From Pirellulales bacterium (lineage in GTDB: Bacteria; Planctomycetota; Planctomycetia; Pirellulales; UBA1268): 52,789 bases of DNA. The notes beneath the pieces were generated by a model. That model saw nothing but the letters and a program-made list of their open reading frames with translations. It ran no database searches and was not told the DNA's origin. The DNA lies in the NCBI GenBank assembly GCA_017853835.1, contig JAFMIU010000015.1, forward strand, positions 1 through 52,789, in the 5' to 3' direction. Of this stretch, positions 25,020 to 32,021 are shown piece by piece (the stretch's first letter is position 1; each line of letters opens with the position of its first letter). Made by a program: the position numbers and the translations under genes.

Positions 25020-25970
25020 ATGAAGTACGACCGCCTAGGATTCCCGATCCCTCCGGAGTTTTCCGTTCCGTCATCCGACGGGGCCGGACCGCCTCCGCTT
25101 CCCCACGCGTCCACCACCGCCACGGAAAAGCCCCGGGTGAACCGGTGGAAGCGTTACATCCTCCTCGGGGTGCTCGCGGCCGTCGTCGTGCCTGGCCTGC
25201 TCGCGCCAGGCATCGGTCCGGCAGTGTCGCGGATCGTGATCGACTGGTCGCTCGAACGGGCGATGGCCCATGAGGCCCACGACGACCTCCGTGGCGCGAT
25301 TGGCGACCTCGGCATGGCGATCCGATGGGCTCCGAAAAACGGCGACCTCCGCAGCCGTCTGCTCTGCTGGCGGGCGATGCTCCGGATCGAGAATCGCGAT
25401 CCCCAAGGGGCGATCACCGACGCCAACCACGCGATCCAAGTCGCCCCCACGCTGTCGCAGCCTCGACGGGTGCGGGCCCTCGCGCGGGTCATGCTCGACG
25501 ACACCGACGCGGCTTTGGCCGACGCCCAGGTGGCCGTCGATCTTGCCGGCCCGAACGACCCGGAAGCCCTCAACCATCGGGCCTACATCCGTGCCCTCGT
25601 CGGCCGTGACCTCGAGGCGGCGCTGGCCGACATCGATGCGGCACTCGAAGACGGCGAAGGTGGCAGCCCCGAACTACTCGACACGAAGGGATTCGTCCTT
25701 CACCTTCTCGGGCGTCATCACGAGGCGGTCGATCTGCTGAATGTGGCGATCGCCGACACCCGCCGCACACGGCTGCAGCTCGCCGCCGCCGTCCACCACA
25801 TGCCCCCCGATGAACTCGCCTACCAGCTCCGCTCGGTGGATCATGGCCTTGCGGTGATGCTCCACCATCGCGGTCTCGCGTGCCGCGGCATGGGCCTCGA
25901 GGGGCAGGCTCGCCAGGATCTCGACGAGGCCAATCGCCTCGGCTTCGCGCCCGATCGGGGCATTTTCTGA
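25020..25970 (+). CDS. Membrane-anchored TPR protein
   Basis: The 316-residue protein has a proline-rich N-terminus, one membrane segment (about residues 43-62, YILLGVLAAVVVPGLLAPGI) preceded by a basic KPRVNRWKR, and a C-terminal region with TPR-like units (DDLRGAIGDLGMAIRWAPKNGD, in part, then DPQGAITDANHAIQVAP and DTDAALADAQVAVDLAGPND). The repeats are probably exposed outside the cytoplasmic membrane. A longer frame exists upstream, but MKYDRLGFPIPPEF is the more convincing start. No enzyme domain is visible. Confidence 0.75.
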   Translation: MKYDRLGFPIPPEFSVPSSDGAGPPPLPHASTTATEKPRVNRWKRYILLGVLAAVVVPGLLAPGIGPAVSRIVIDWSLERAMAHEAHDDLRGAIGDLGMAIRWAPKNGDLRSRLLCWRAMLRIENRDPQGAITDANHAIQVAPTLSQPRRVRALARVMLDDTDAALADAQVAVDLAGPNDPEALNHRAYIRALVGRDLEAALADIDAALEDGEGGSPELLDTKGFVLHLLGRHHEAVDLLNVAIADTRRTRLQLAAAVHHMPPDELAYQLRSVDHGLAVMLHHRGLACRGMGLEGQARQDLDEANRLGFAPDRGIF

Positions 25971-26010
25971 CGCCGTTTCGCGCCCCGCTGGCCGCGACGC
26001 CGTCGTTCGC

Positions 26011-26016
26011 TATACT
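26011..26016 (+). promoter_or_regulatory. Candidate -10 element of tRNA-Asp
   Basis: TATACT lies 80 bases upstream of the tRNA 5' end. No good -35 sits at normal spacing, so this is tentative. Confidence 0.3.
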
Positions 26017-26095
26017 TCCGGCTCGACGAGTTGGACACCCGTTCCCGGATGCCGCCGCTCGGAATCGCTTCGAGCGACCCGGCCGGCCCGAACAC

Positions 26096-26169
26096 GGGGG
26101 TGTAGCTCAGTTGGTTAGAGCGCCAGCCTGTCACGTTGGAGGCCGCGGGTTCGAGTCCCGTCACCCTCG
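26096..26169 (+). tRNA. tRNA-Asp(GTC)
   Basis: The full cloverleaf reads by eye: acceptor GGGGGTG (26096-26102) with CACCCTC (26162-26168) and one G-T pair; D stem GCTC/GAGC; anticodon stem CCAGC/GTTGG with loop CTGTCAC, anticodon GTC; T stem GCGGG/CCCGT around TTCGAGT; discriminator G. The CCA end is not encoded. It is a single tRNA, not part of a cluster. Confidence 0.96.
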
Positions 26170-26250
26170 CTCGTCCACTCGTCGATCCCGGCCTTGAGGC
26201 CACGGCCTCGGCCGCCCTTCCCCGCCCTCGCGTCTGGCACACTCCCTCCC

Positions 26251-27057
26251 GTGTCCGACCCCTCTGAGCCACGCACGGCCATCGTCACGGGAGCCGCCAG
26301 CGGCCTCGGCAGGGCGATCGCCGTGCGCCTTCTCGACGAGGGCTGGCATGTCGCCTGCGTCGATCTGCCCGACGCGATCGACCGGTGGAACACCACCAGC
26401 CCGGCGAACCCAAGTGAAACGCGAATCGGCATGGACGTCCGCGAGGCCGACGCCTGGCAGTCGCTCCGCGACCGCCTTCGGGGCCAGTGGAAGGCCCTCG
26501 ATCTGCTCGTCAACGCCGCGGGTGTCGGCGCCACCGGCGAGGTGGGCACGCTCGATGCCTCCCAGTGGCGACGCGTGCTCGACACCAACCTCCTCGGCAC
26601 CGCGATCGGCTGCGAAACCTTTCTGCCGTGGCTTCGCGCAGGACGCCGCCGCTCACACCTCGTCAACATCGCCTCGATCGCGGCCGTGCTCGCCCCGCCG
26701 TCGATGGCCGCCTACTCGGCCAGCAAGGCGGGCGTGGTGGCGCTCTCCGAAGCGATCGCCGCCGAATGCCCGCGACGCCGACCGGGTGTGACGGTGGTCT
26801 GCCCCGGATTCTTTCAATCGGGGCTCCTCGACACCTGGCACTTCACGTCGTCGGTGGAGCAGCGCGAGGCGCACCGCCGCATGGGGCTCACGTGGTGGAC
26901 CAGCGACCGCGTGGCCCGTCGCGTGCTCCGCGCCATCCGCATCAATCGCCGCTACGTCGTCGTGGGCCTCCAGGCCCGCTGGCTCTGGCGGCTCAAGCGT
27001 CTCGCGCCTCGCCTCACCACCGCCATCATCCGAGGCATCTACCGCCGGCTGCGCTGA
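26251..27057 (+). CDS. Short-chain dehydrogenase/reductase
   Basis: The 268-residue classical SDR binds NAD(P) through TGAASGLGRA near the N-terminus, has the NAAG motif in VNAAGVG, a Ser in NIASIAAVLAP and the catalytic YSASK. The substrate is not predictable. GTG at 26251 was chosen: it sits just before the conserved TAIVTG strand, and the 19 residues upstream are Pro/Arg-rich. The C-terminus has a basic RRYVVVGLQARWLWRLKR segment, perhaps a membrane-surface anchor. It lies about 80 bases after tRNA-Asp. Confidence 0.9.
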   Translation: MSDPSEPRTAIVTGAASGLGRAIAVRLLDEGWHVACVDLPDAIDRWNTTSPANPSETRIGMDVREADAWQSLRDRLRGQWKALDLLVNAAGVGATGEVGTLDASQWRRVLDTNLLGTAIGCETFLPWLRAGRRRSHLVNIASIAAVLAPPSMAAYSASKAGVVALSEAIAAECPRRRPGVTVVCPGFFQSGLLDTWHFTSSVEQREAHRRMGLTWWTSDRVARRVLRAIRINRRYVVVGLQARWLWRLKRLAPRLTTAIIRGIYRRLR

Positions 27058-27067
27058 GGCGTGGCAC

Positions 27068-28171
27068 TCATTCGAGTTCGTCGAGCCAGGCGCGGATCTC
27101 GTTTTCGTATTCGCTGGCCAGGCCGCCCACGATCAGCTGACGATGAAAACTCGCCGCGCCCCCCTTTTTGAGGTCGGCATCCTCGGCGCTAGGAAATCGC
27201 TTGTCGGGATCGGCCGCGATCAGCCCGCGGCAGAAGTCCATCAGAAGCTCGTTGCACGTCACCTCGCTCGGCAGGATCTGCGGAAGCCGGTGCACGAGCG
27301 ATCGCTTGGCTTCGAGCAGGTCGCTGAACGACTGAAGCCCGGCGAAGGGAGGCTGACCGGAGAGCATTTCGATGAGCACGTAGCCGAGGCTCGCGAGGTC
27401 GGACCTCGGCGAGTTCTCCCGGCCCTCGAGCACCTCGGGCGCGGCATAGGCGGGCGTGCAGGTCTTCGTCGGCGGCGGCTGGTCGACCGGGTGGGCCGAA
27501 CCGATGTCGATGATCTTCGCGTTGCCCGTGCGCTTCACCATGATGTTGGCCGTCTTCACGTCGGCATGCACGATGCCTTCGCGGTGAAGCGACGCGAGGG
27601 CCGCGAGGCACTCGCGAACGATCGCGATGGCCACGCCGGGCTTGAGCCGCGACTGCCTCGGCCCAGCCGTGACGATCACGTTGTTGAGGTATTTCCAACG
27701 CTCCTCGCTCACATTGGCCCGCGTGCGCTCGAGGAGTTCGGGCGCGAGGAGCCGCGAGAGGTCGTAGCCGTCGATCCACTCCATCTCCATGATGCGGATC
27801 ATCCGCTGCTCGCTGAAGTTGTGGACGTCGAGGAGGTTGTCGTGCTGGATCTGCGCGACACGGGCCGCCACCGAGGCGATCCTGGCCATCGCCTCGTGGT
27901 AGGCCGTTTCCGACGCATACCGCTCCGGCGAGAAGATCTTGAGGGCCACCGGCAGCGTGAAGCCATCGGTGCCACGACGGGTGGTGAGATACACCACGCC
28001 CTGACCGCCGGCACCGAGCCGCTTGGTGAGCGTGTAGTATTCGGTCCAGTTGAGCCGCGACGCCCCGAGAATCTCGGTGTATTTCGCGAGAAACTCCTCC
28101 GGGCAACGACTGCCGACATCGCCCGCCGCCGTGATGGTCGGCCGATCCTCCTGAAGGATGGTGGTGCTCAT
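27068..28171 (-). CDS. Soluble Hanks-type Ser/Thr protein kinase
   Basis: The 367-residue protein has a single kinase domain and no membrane segment. Glycine loop GAGGQGVVY (53-61), ATP lysine ALK (Lys78), catalytic loop HADVKTANIM (Asp204, Lys206) and metal-binding DIG (Asp222; DFG in most kinases) are all present, so it should be active. HAD replaces HRD, which removes the arginine that normally contacts the phosphorylated activation loop. Activation segment: CTPAYAAPEVLEG. Its start overlaps the dehydrogenase stop by ATGA, so the two are translated as a unit. The target is unknown; the coupled enzyme is a candidate (inference). Confidence 0.93.
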   Translation of the reverse strand: MSTTILQEDRPTITAAGDVGSRCPEEFLAKYTEILGASRLNWTEYYTLTKRLGAGGQGVVYLTTRRGTDGFTLPVALKIFSPERYASETAYHEAMARIASVAARVAQIQHDNLLDVHNFSEQRMIRIMEMEWIDGYDLSRLLAPELLERTRANVSEERWKYLNNVIVTAGPRQSRLKPGVAIAIVRECLAALASLHREGIVHADVKTANIMVKRTGNAKIIDIGSAHPVDQPPPTKTCTPAYAAPEVLEGRENSPRSDLASLGYVLIEMLSGQPPFAGLQSFSDLLEAKRSLVHRLPQILPSEVTCNELLMDFCRGLIAADPDKRFPSAEDADLKKGGAASFHRQLIVGGLASEYENEIRAWLDELE

Positions 28172-29145
28172 GATGCGGGCCCGTCGTCGGGCGGTTCGGG
28201 AAAGCCCAGGTGTTTGTCCACGAGATTCCGCAGGGGCTCCCCCCGACGATACCTTCCGAGATTATCGCAGAAAAACCTCGTCATCGCATCGATCCGGTGT
28301 TTCGACTGGCCGCCGACGTGCGGCGTGATCAGGAGCCGCGGTGCCGTCCAGAGGCGACTGTCGGGCCGGGGAGGCTCATCGGGCGTGACGTCGAGGGCTG
28401 CCGAATCGAGATATCCCGATTCGAGGGCATCGACGAGGGCGTTTTCCTCGACCATCGCGCCACGGGCGAGATTGACCAGGATGGCCCCCTTCTTCATGCG
28501 GGCGATCGCGCGGGCATCGATGAGGTTGCGGGTGGCATGCGTGAGGGGTGCGCACAGGAAGAGGATGTCGATCTGCGGCAGGATGTCGAAGAGGGTGTCG
28601 GGGCTCCCTAAAAACTCCACGGCCGCTGGCTTCCGAACCGGAAACCAGTCGGTGGCGAGAATCCTCACCCGAAACGGCTCGAGCACCTCCACGAGCCTTC
28701 GGCCGTTGCCGCCGAGGCCGACGATTCCGACCGTGGCGTCGGTGAGATCGAGCGTCGGACGCCGCACAAACTCCCGCTTCGCCTGCTGCTCCAGAAAGAG
28801 CGGAAACCGCCGCGTGCAGGAGATCGCCATGCCCACCGCCTGCTCGGCGACCTGGTCCGCCAACACGCCCGAGGCACTCGTCACGATGATGTCGGAAGCG
28901 ATGACCGACGGGACGAGGCAATGGTCGAGTCCGGCCGCCGACGACTGAATCCACTTCAGCCGTCCGGCATCGACCACCCTGTCCCACGGGACGGGCACCT
29001 TCGGGTGGCCGCAGAAGAGATCGGCGGAGGGAAGTTCTTCCGCCACGCGGTCCTGTCCGGCATCGACGATCGTCGCCTCAGGCCAGGCCGCCTGGATCTC
29101 GGCGACGTGGACTGGCTCGACGGGATAGCAAAGCACGATTCTCAT
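28168..29145 (-). CDS. D-2-hydroxyacid dehydrogenase
   Basis: This 325-residue NAD-dependent enzyme interconverts 2-oxoacids and D-2-hydroxyacids. The Rossmann motif is GLGGNGRRL. The catalytic triad is visible: Arg in NLARGAMV, Glu in DVTPDEPP and His in ITPHVGG. The family includes glycerate, formate and phosphoglycerate dehydrogenases; the substrate cannot be settled here. It is the first gene of a two-gene unit with the Ser/Thr kinase that follows, overlapping it by four bases. A 200-base divergent gap separates it from the DoxX-like gene. Confidence 0.92.
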   Translation of the reverse strand: MRIVLCYPVEPVHVAEIQAAWPEATIVDAGQDRVAEELPSADLFCGHPKVPVPWDRVVDAGRLKWIQSSAAGLDHCLVPSVIASDIIVTSASGVLADQVAEQAVGMAISCTRRFPLFLEQQAKREFVRRPTLDLTDATVGIVGLGGNGRRLVEVLEPFRVRILATDWFPVRKPAAVEFLGSPDTLFDILPQIDILFLCAPLTHATRNLIDARAIARMKKGAILVNLARGAMVEENALVDALESGYLDSAALDVTPDEPPRPDSRLWTAPRLLITPHVGGQSKHRIDAMTRFFCDNLGRYRRGEPLRNLVDKHLGFPEPPDDGPAS

Positions 29146-29345
29146 GGTGGAGTTTTTCGCAGGATCACGGCCTTTCGTGCAAGCGCCGAAACCTCACGCC
29201 CTCCCCCGTCCGGGTCAGGACGGCCGCGAACGGCACCATCGGCACGCACTCCGCTCCTTTTGAAGCGGCTGTCGAGGGGTGGAGACCGTTGGTATGCTGA
29301 AAGTTCATTCAAGTCGGAGGGGAATCACTCCGATGCTGCCTCCCC

Positions 29346-30284
29346 ATGCACCCCATGCGCCTTCCTCTCCTCGCCGTCGTCGCCCTCGCGTTTCTTCGGA
29401 TCGTGTGCGGGCTCCACTTCTTCCTCGAGGGGATGTCGCATCTCCGCGACCCAGAGTGGTCGAGTGCCGGATTCCGAAAGGCGGCGGTCGGGCCGCTCGC
29501 CGAGGCCTATCGTTCCACCCTGCCCCAAACGGGCGACTGGTCGGGCACCCTCGGTGCCGCCGATGACCGTTCCGCCGCGGAAGCCTCCACGGCGTGGCAG
29601 GCAAGCGTGGTCGCCGGATGGAGCAGCCTCCTGAAGGCCCGCGCGAAGGCCGTGCCCCTCACGGCCGACGCCCGTGCCGCAGCCGACGAAAGCCTGGCCG
29701 CCGCCGGCCGCGAACTCTCCGCCTACTGCGACGGCATCGGCACCGACCTCGCCGACTATCGCGAACAACTCGCGCGGCTCGAGTCGATGACCCGTCGCCC
29801 CGAGTCGAAGGAAATTCCCTTTGAACGAGAGCGGGTCGCCAAGAAGCGCCGCGAACTTGCCTCCCAGGCTGCCGGCTGGATGACGAGCGCCCAGGCCATC
29901 GGCCATAAGCTCGTGGCCGCCTGGGATGCGCAACTCCCCGACGACGGCGCCAGGCGCACGGCGGCGGCCGCCGCCGGCCCCTCCGAACTCTGGAAGGCCG
30001 ACCGATTCGTGAGCTGGTCGCTCGTGACGATCGGCGCCTGCCTCGTGATCGGGCTTTTGACGAAGTTCAACGCGATGGGAGCGGCCTGCTTCCTCGTCAG
30101 CGTGATCGCCACCCAGCCCTTTTGGGTTGCCGGCGCCCAGCCCACCTACAACCAGTGGGTGGAACTCGCCGCCCTGCTCGCCATCGCCGCCCTGCCGACC
30201 GGAGGCTGGAGCGGTCTCGACTTCTTCCTGAGGCGCTGGTGCCCGCTCGCCCGCTGCTGCGGCGGCTGCAGCACGCCCGCCTGA
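29346..30284 (+). CDS. DoxX-family membrane protein with a long insert
   Basis: The 312-residue protein has one helix at the N-terminus (about 6-25, with FLRIVCGLHFFLEG) and three more near the C-terminus (about 222-285), the four-helix DoxX/DoxD pattern. Between them lies a soluble charged region of about 190 residues rich in Ala, Glu, Arg and Lys, probably a periplasmic helical insert. DoxX proteins are linked to thiol/sulfur and radical-detoxifying electron transfer. Downstream, 57 bases away on the same strand, lies a Tat-exported Gfo/Idh/MocA oxidoreductase, a likely functional partner. Confidence 0.85.
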   Translation: MHPMRLPLLAVVALAFLRIVCGLHFFLEGMSHLRDPEWSSAGFRKAAVGPLAEAYRSTLPQTGDWSGTLGAADDRSAAEASTAWQASVVAGWSSLLKARAKAVPLTADARAAADESLAAAGRELSAYCDGIGTDLADYREQLARLESMTRRPESKEIPFERERVAKKRRELASQAAGWMTSAQAIGHKLVAAWDAQLPDDGARRTAAAAAGPSELWKADRFVSWSLVTIGACLVIGLLTKFNAMGAACFLVSVIATQPFWVAGAQPTYNQWVELAALLAIAALPTGGWSGLDFFLRRWCPLARCCGGCSTPA

Positions 30285-30341
30285 TCCCCTCCCACGCCAC
30301 CTTCCCCCCACTCACGCCCTCCTCTCTCCCGAGGTGACCGG

Positions 30342-32021
30342 ATGAACCTGACCGAAGAACAGAAGCAGATCGGCAAGGAAAACTTCGACGACGCGGTGAA
30401 CATCACCCGCCGGGACTTCCTCTCCGGCACCGTGGCCGCGGGCATCGCCACCGGCGCCGGACTCGGGTCGATCTACTTCGGCTATGGCAAGAGCGTGGGC
30501 AACCCGCTCCGCGTGGGCATCGTCGGCACGGGTGACGAAGGGAGCGTGCTCCTGGGGGCACACAATCCCGACTATCTCAACGTTGTCGCCATCGCCGACA
30601 TCCGTCCCTACAACGTCCATCGCGCCTTCCACGGCGACGTGTCGAGCGCCAGCGCCTACCAGGCCCGCCCGGGCCTGATGTCGAAATACAAGTGGTCGAC
30701 CGAAGACGCCGCGCGGGCGAAGGTGAAGGTCTACGCGGCCTACGAGGAACTGCTCGCCGACAAAAACGTCGAGGCGGTGATCATCGCGCTGCCCCTTCAT
30801 CTCCACGCGCCGGCCGCCATCAAGGCGATGCGGGCCGGCAAGCACGTGCTCACCGAAAAGCTGATGGGCCACAGCATTCACGAGTGCAAGGAGATGGGGC
30901 GGGTTTCCCGCGAAACGGGCAAGATCCTCGCCACCGGCCACCAGCGTCACTACAGCATCCTCTACGACAATGCCGTCTACACGATCGGCACCGCCAAGCT
31001 CATCGGCGACGTGCACTCGATCCGCGCCCAGTGGCACCGCGGCAACCTGCCCGGCAAGGATTCCTGGAAGCCGCCGATGCCCGCCGATCCGTCGCTGGCC
31101 AAGAAGCTCGCCGGCTGGAAGAAGGATCTGGAGTCGGCGGCACCCGCGGCCATCGACGCCCTGCAAAAGCAGATCGCCCAGCTCGAGGCCCAGATCGCCG
31201 ACCAGGCCGTCGAGGCGGCCACGTATGGCTACACCGAGAAGACGATCGGCGACGGCAGCCTTCGCACGCCACTGGAGGAACTGATCCGCTGGCGTCTCTG
31301 GAATCGCACCGGCGGCGGCCTGATGGCCGAGCTGGGCAGCCATCAACTCGACGCCGCCGGCATCTTCGTGTCGGCCATGCATGGCCCTGGCAAGAAGGTG
31401 AAGCCGCTCACGGTCACGGCGGTGGGCAACCGGAGCATCTTTCCGGCCGATCGTGAAATCGACGACCACGTCTATTGCATGTATGAGTATCCCGCCCCGG
31501 GCTACGACGAAGATCCCAACAAGAAGATCGTGGTCACCTACTCCTCGATCAACGGCAACGGCTTCGGCGGCTACGGCGAGGTGGTGATGGGCACGAAGGG
31601 CACACTGATCCTGGAGCAGGAACGCGACGTGATGCTCTACAAGGATGCCGCCAAGGACACGCGGGTGACCGTGGCAAAGGCGAAGGACGGCACCCCCACG
31701 CTCGACACCACCGAAAGCGGTGCCGGCGGCCCGGTGGCGGCCGGCAAGGCAGGCGCGGCCGACGCCGCCCCCTCCCGCGGCTACACCGAGGAGATGGAGC
31801 ACTGGGCCTGGTGCATCCGCAATCCCTCGCCCGAAAACCAGCCCCGCTGCAAGCCCGAGGTGGCGATTGCCGATGCCGTGATCGCGCTGGTGAGCAACGT
31901 CGCCCTCGCGAACCCCGCGCAGTCGCGGATCGAGTTCAAGCCCGAGTGGTTTGACATCGCCTCCGACGAAACACCCGAAGGCATCAAGCCCGACATCACC
32001 CGCGACGGCTACAAGGTCTGA
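30342..32021 (+). CDS. Tat-exported Gfo/Idh/MocA-family oxidoreductase
   Basis: The 559-residue protein has a twin-arginine signal (ITRRDFLSGTVAAGIATGAG, residues 21-40), then the NAD(P)-binding GIVGTGDEGS motif and an EKLMGHSIHECKEM segment that replaces the usual EKP. A Glu/Gln/Ala-rich coiled segment interrupts the catalytic domain near residue 260. These exported oxidoreductases are thought to act on sugars or sugar derivatives in the periplasm, but the substrate is unknown. Ribosome-binding site GAGGTGA precedes the ATG. Its 3' end overlaps the convergent P-ATPase gene by 26 bases. Confidence 0.93.
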   Translation: MNLTEEQKQIGKENFDDAVNITRRDFLSGTVAAGIATGAGLGSIYFGYGKSVGNPLRVGIVGTGDEGSVLLGAHNPDYLNVVAIADIRPYNVHRAFHGDVSSASAYQARPGLMSKYKWSTEDAARAKVKVYAAYEELLADKNVEAVIIALPLHLHAPAAIKAMRAGKHVLTEKLMGHSIHECKEMGRVSRETGKILATGHQRHYSILYDNAVYTIGTAKLIGDVHSIRAQWHRGNLPGKDSWKPPMPADPSLAKKLAGWKKDLESAAPAAIDALQKQIAQLEAQIADQAVEAATYGYTEKTIGDGSLRTPLEELIRWRLWNRTGGGLMAELGSHQLDAAGIFVSAMHGPGKKVKPLTVTAVGNRSIFPADREIDDHVYCMYEYPAPGYDEDPNKKIVVTYSSINGNGFGGYGEVVMGTKGTLILEQERDVMLYKDAAKDTRVTVAKAKDGTPTLDTTESGAGGPVAAGKAGAADAAPSRGYTEEMEHWAWCIRNPSPENQPRCKPEVAIADAVIALVSNVALANPAQSRIEFKPEWFDIASDETPEGIKPDITRDGYKV

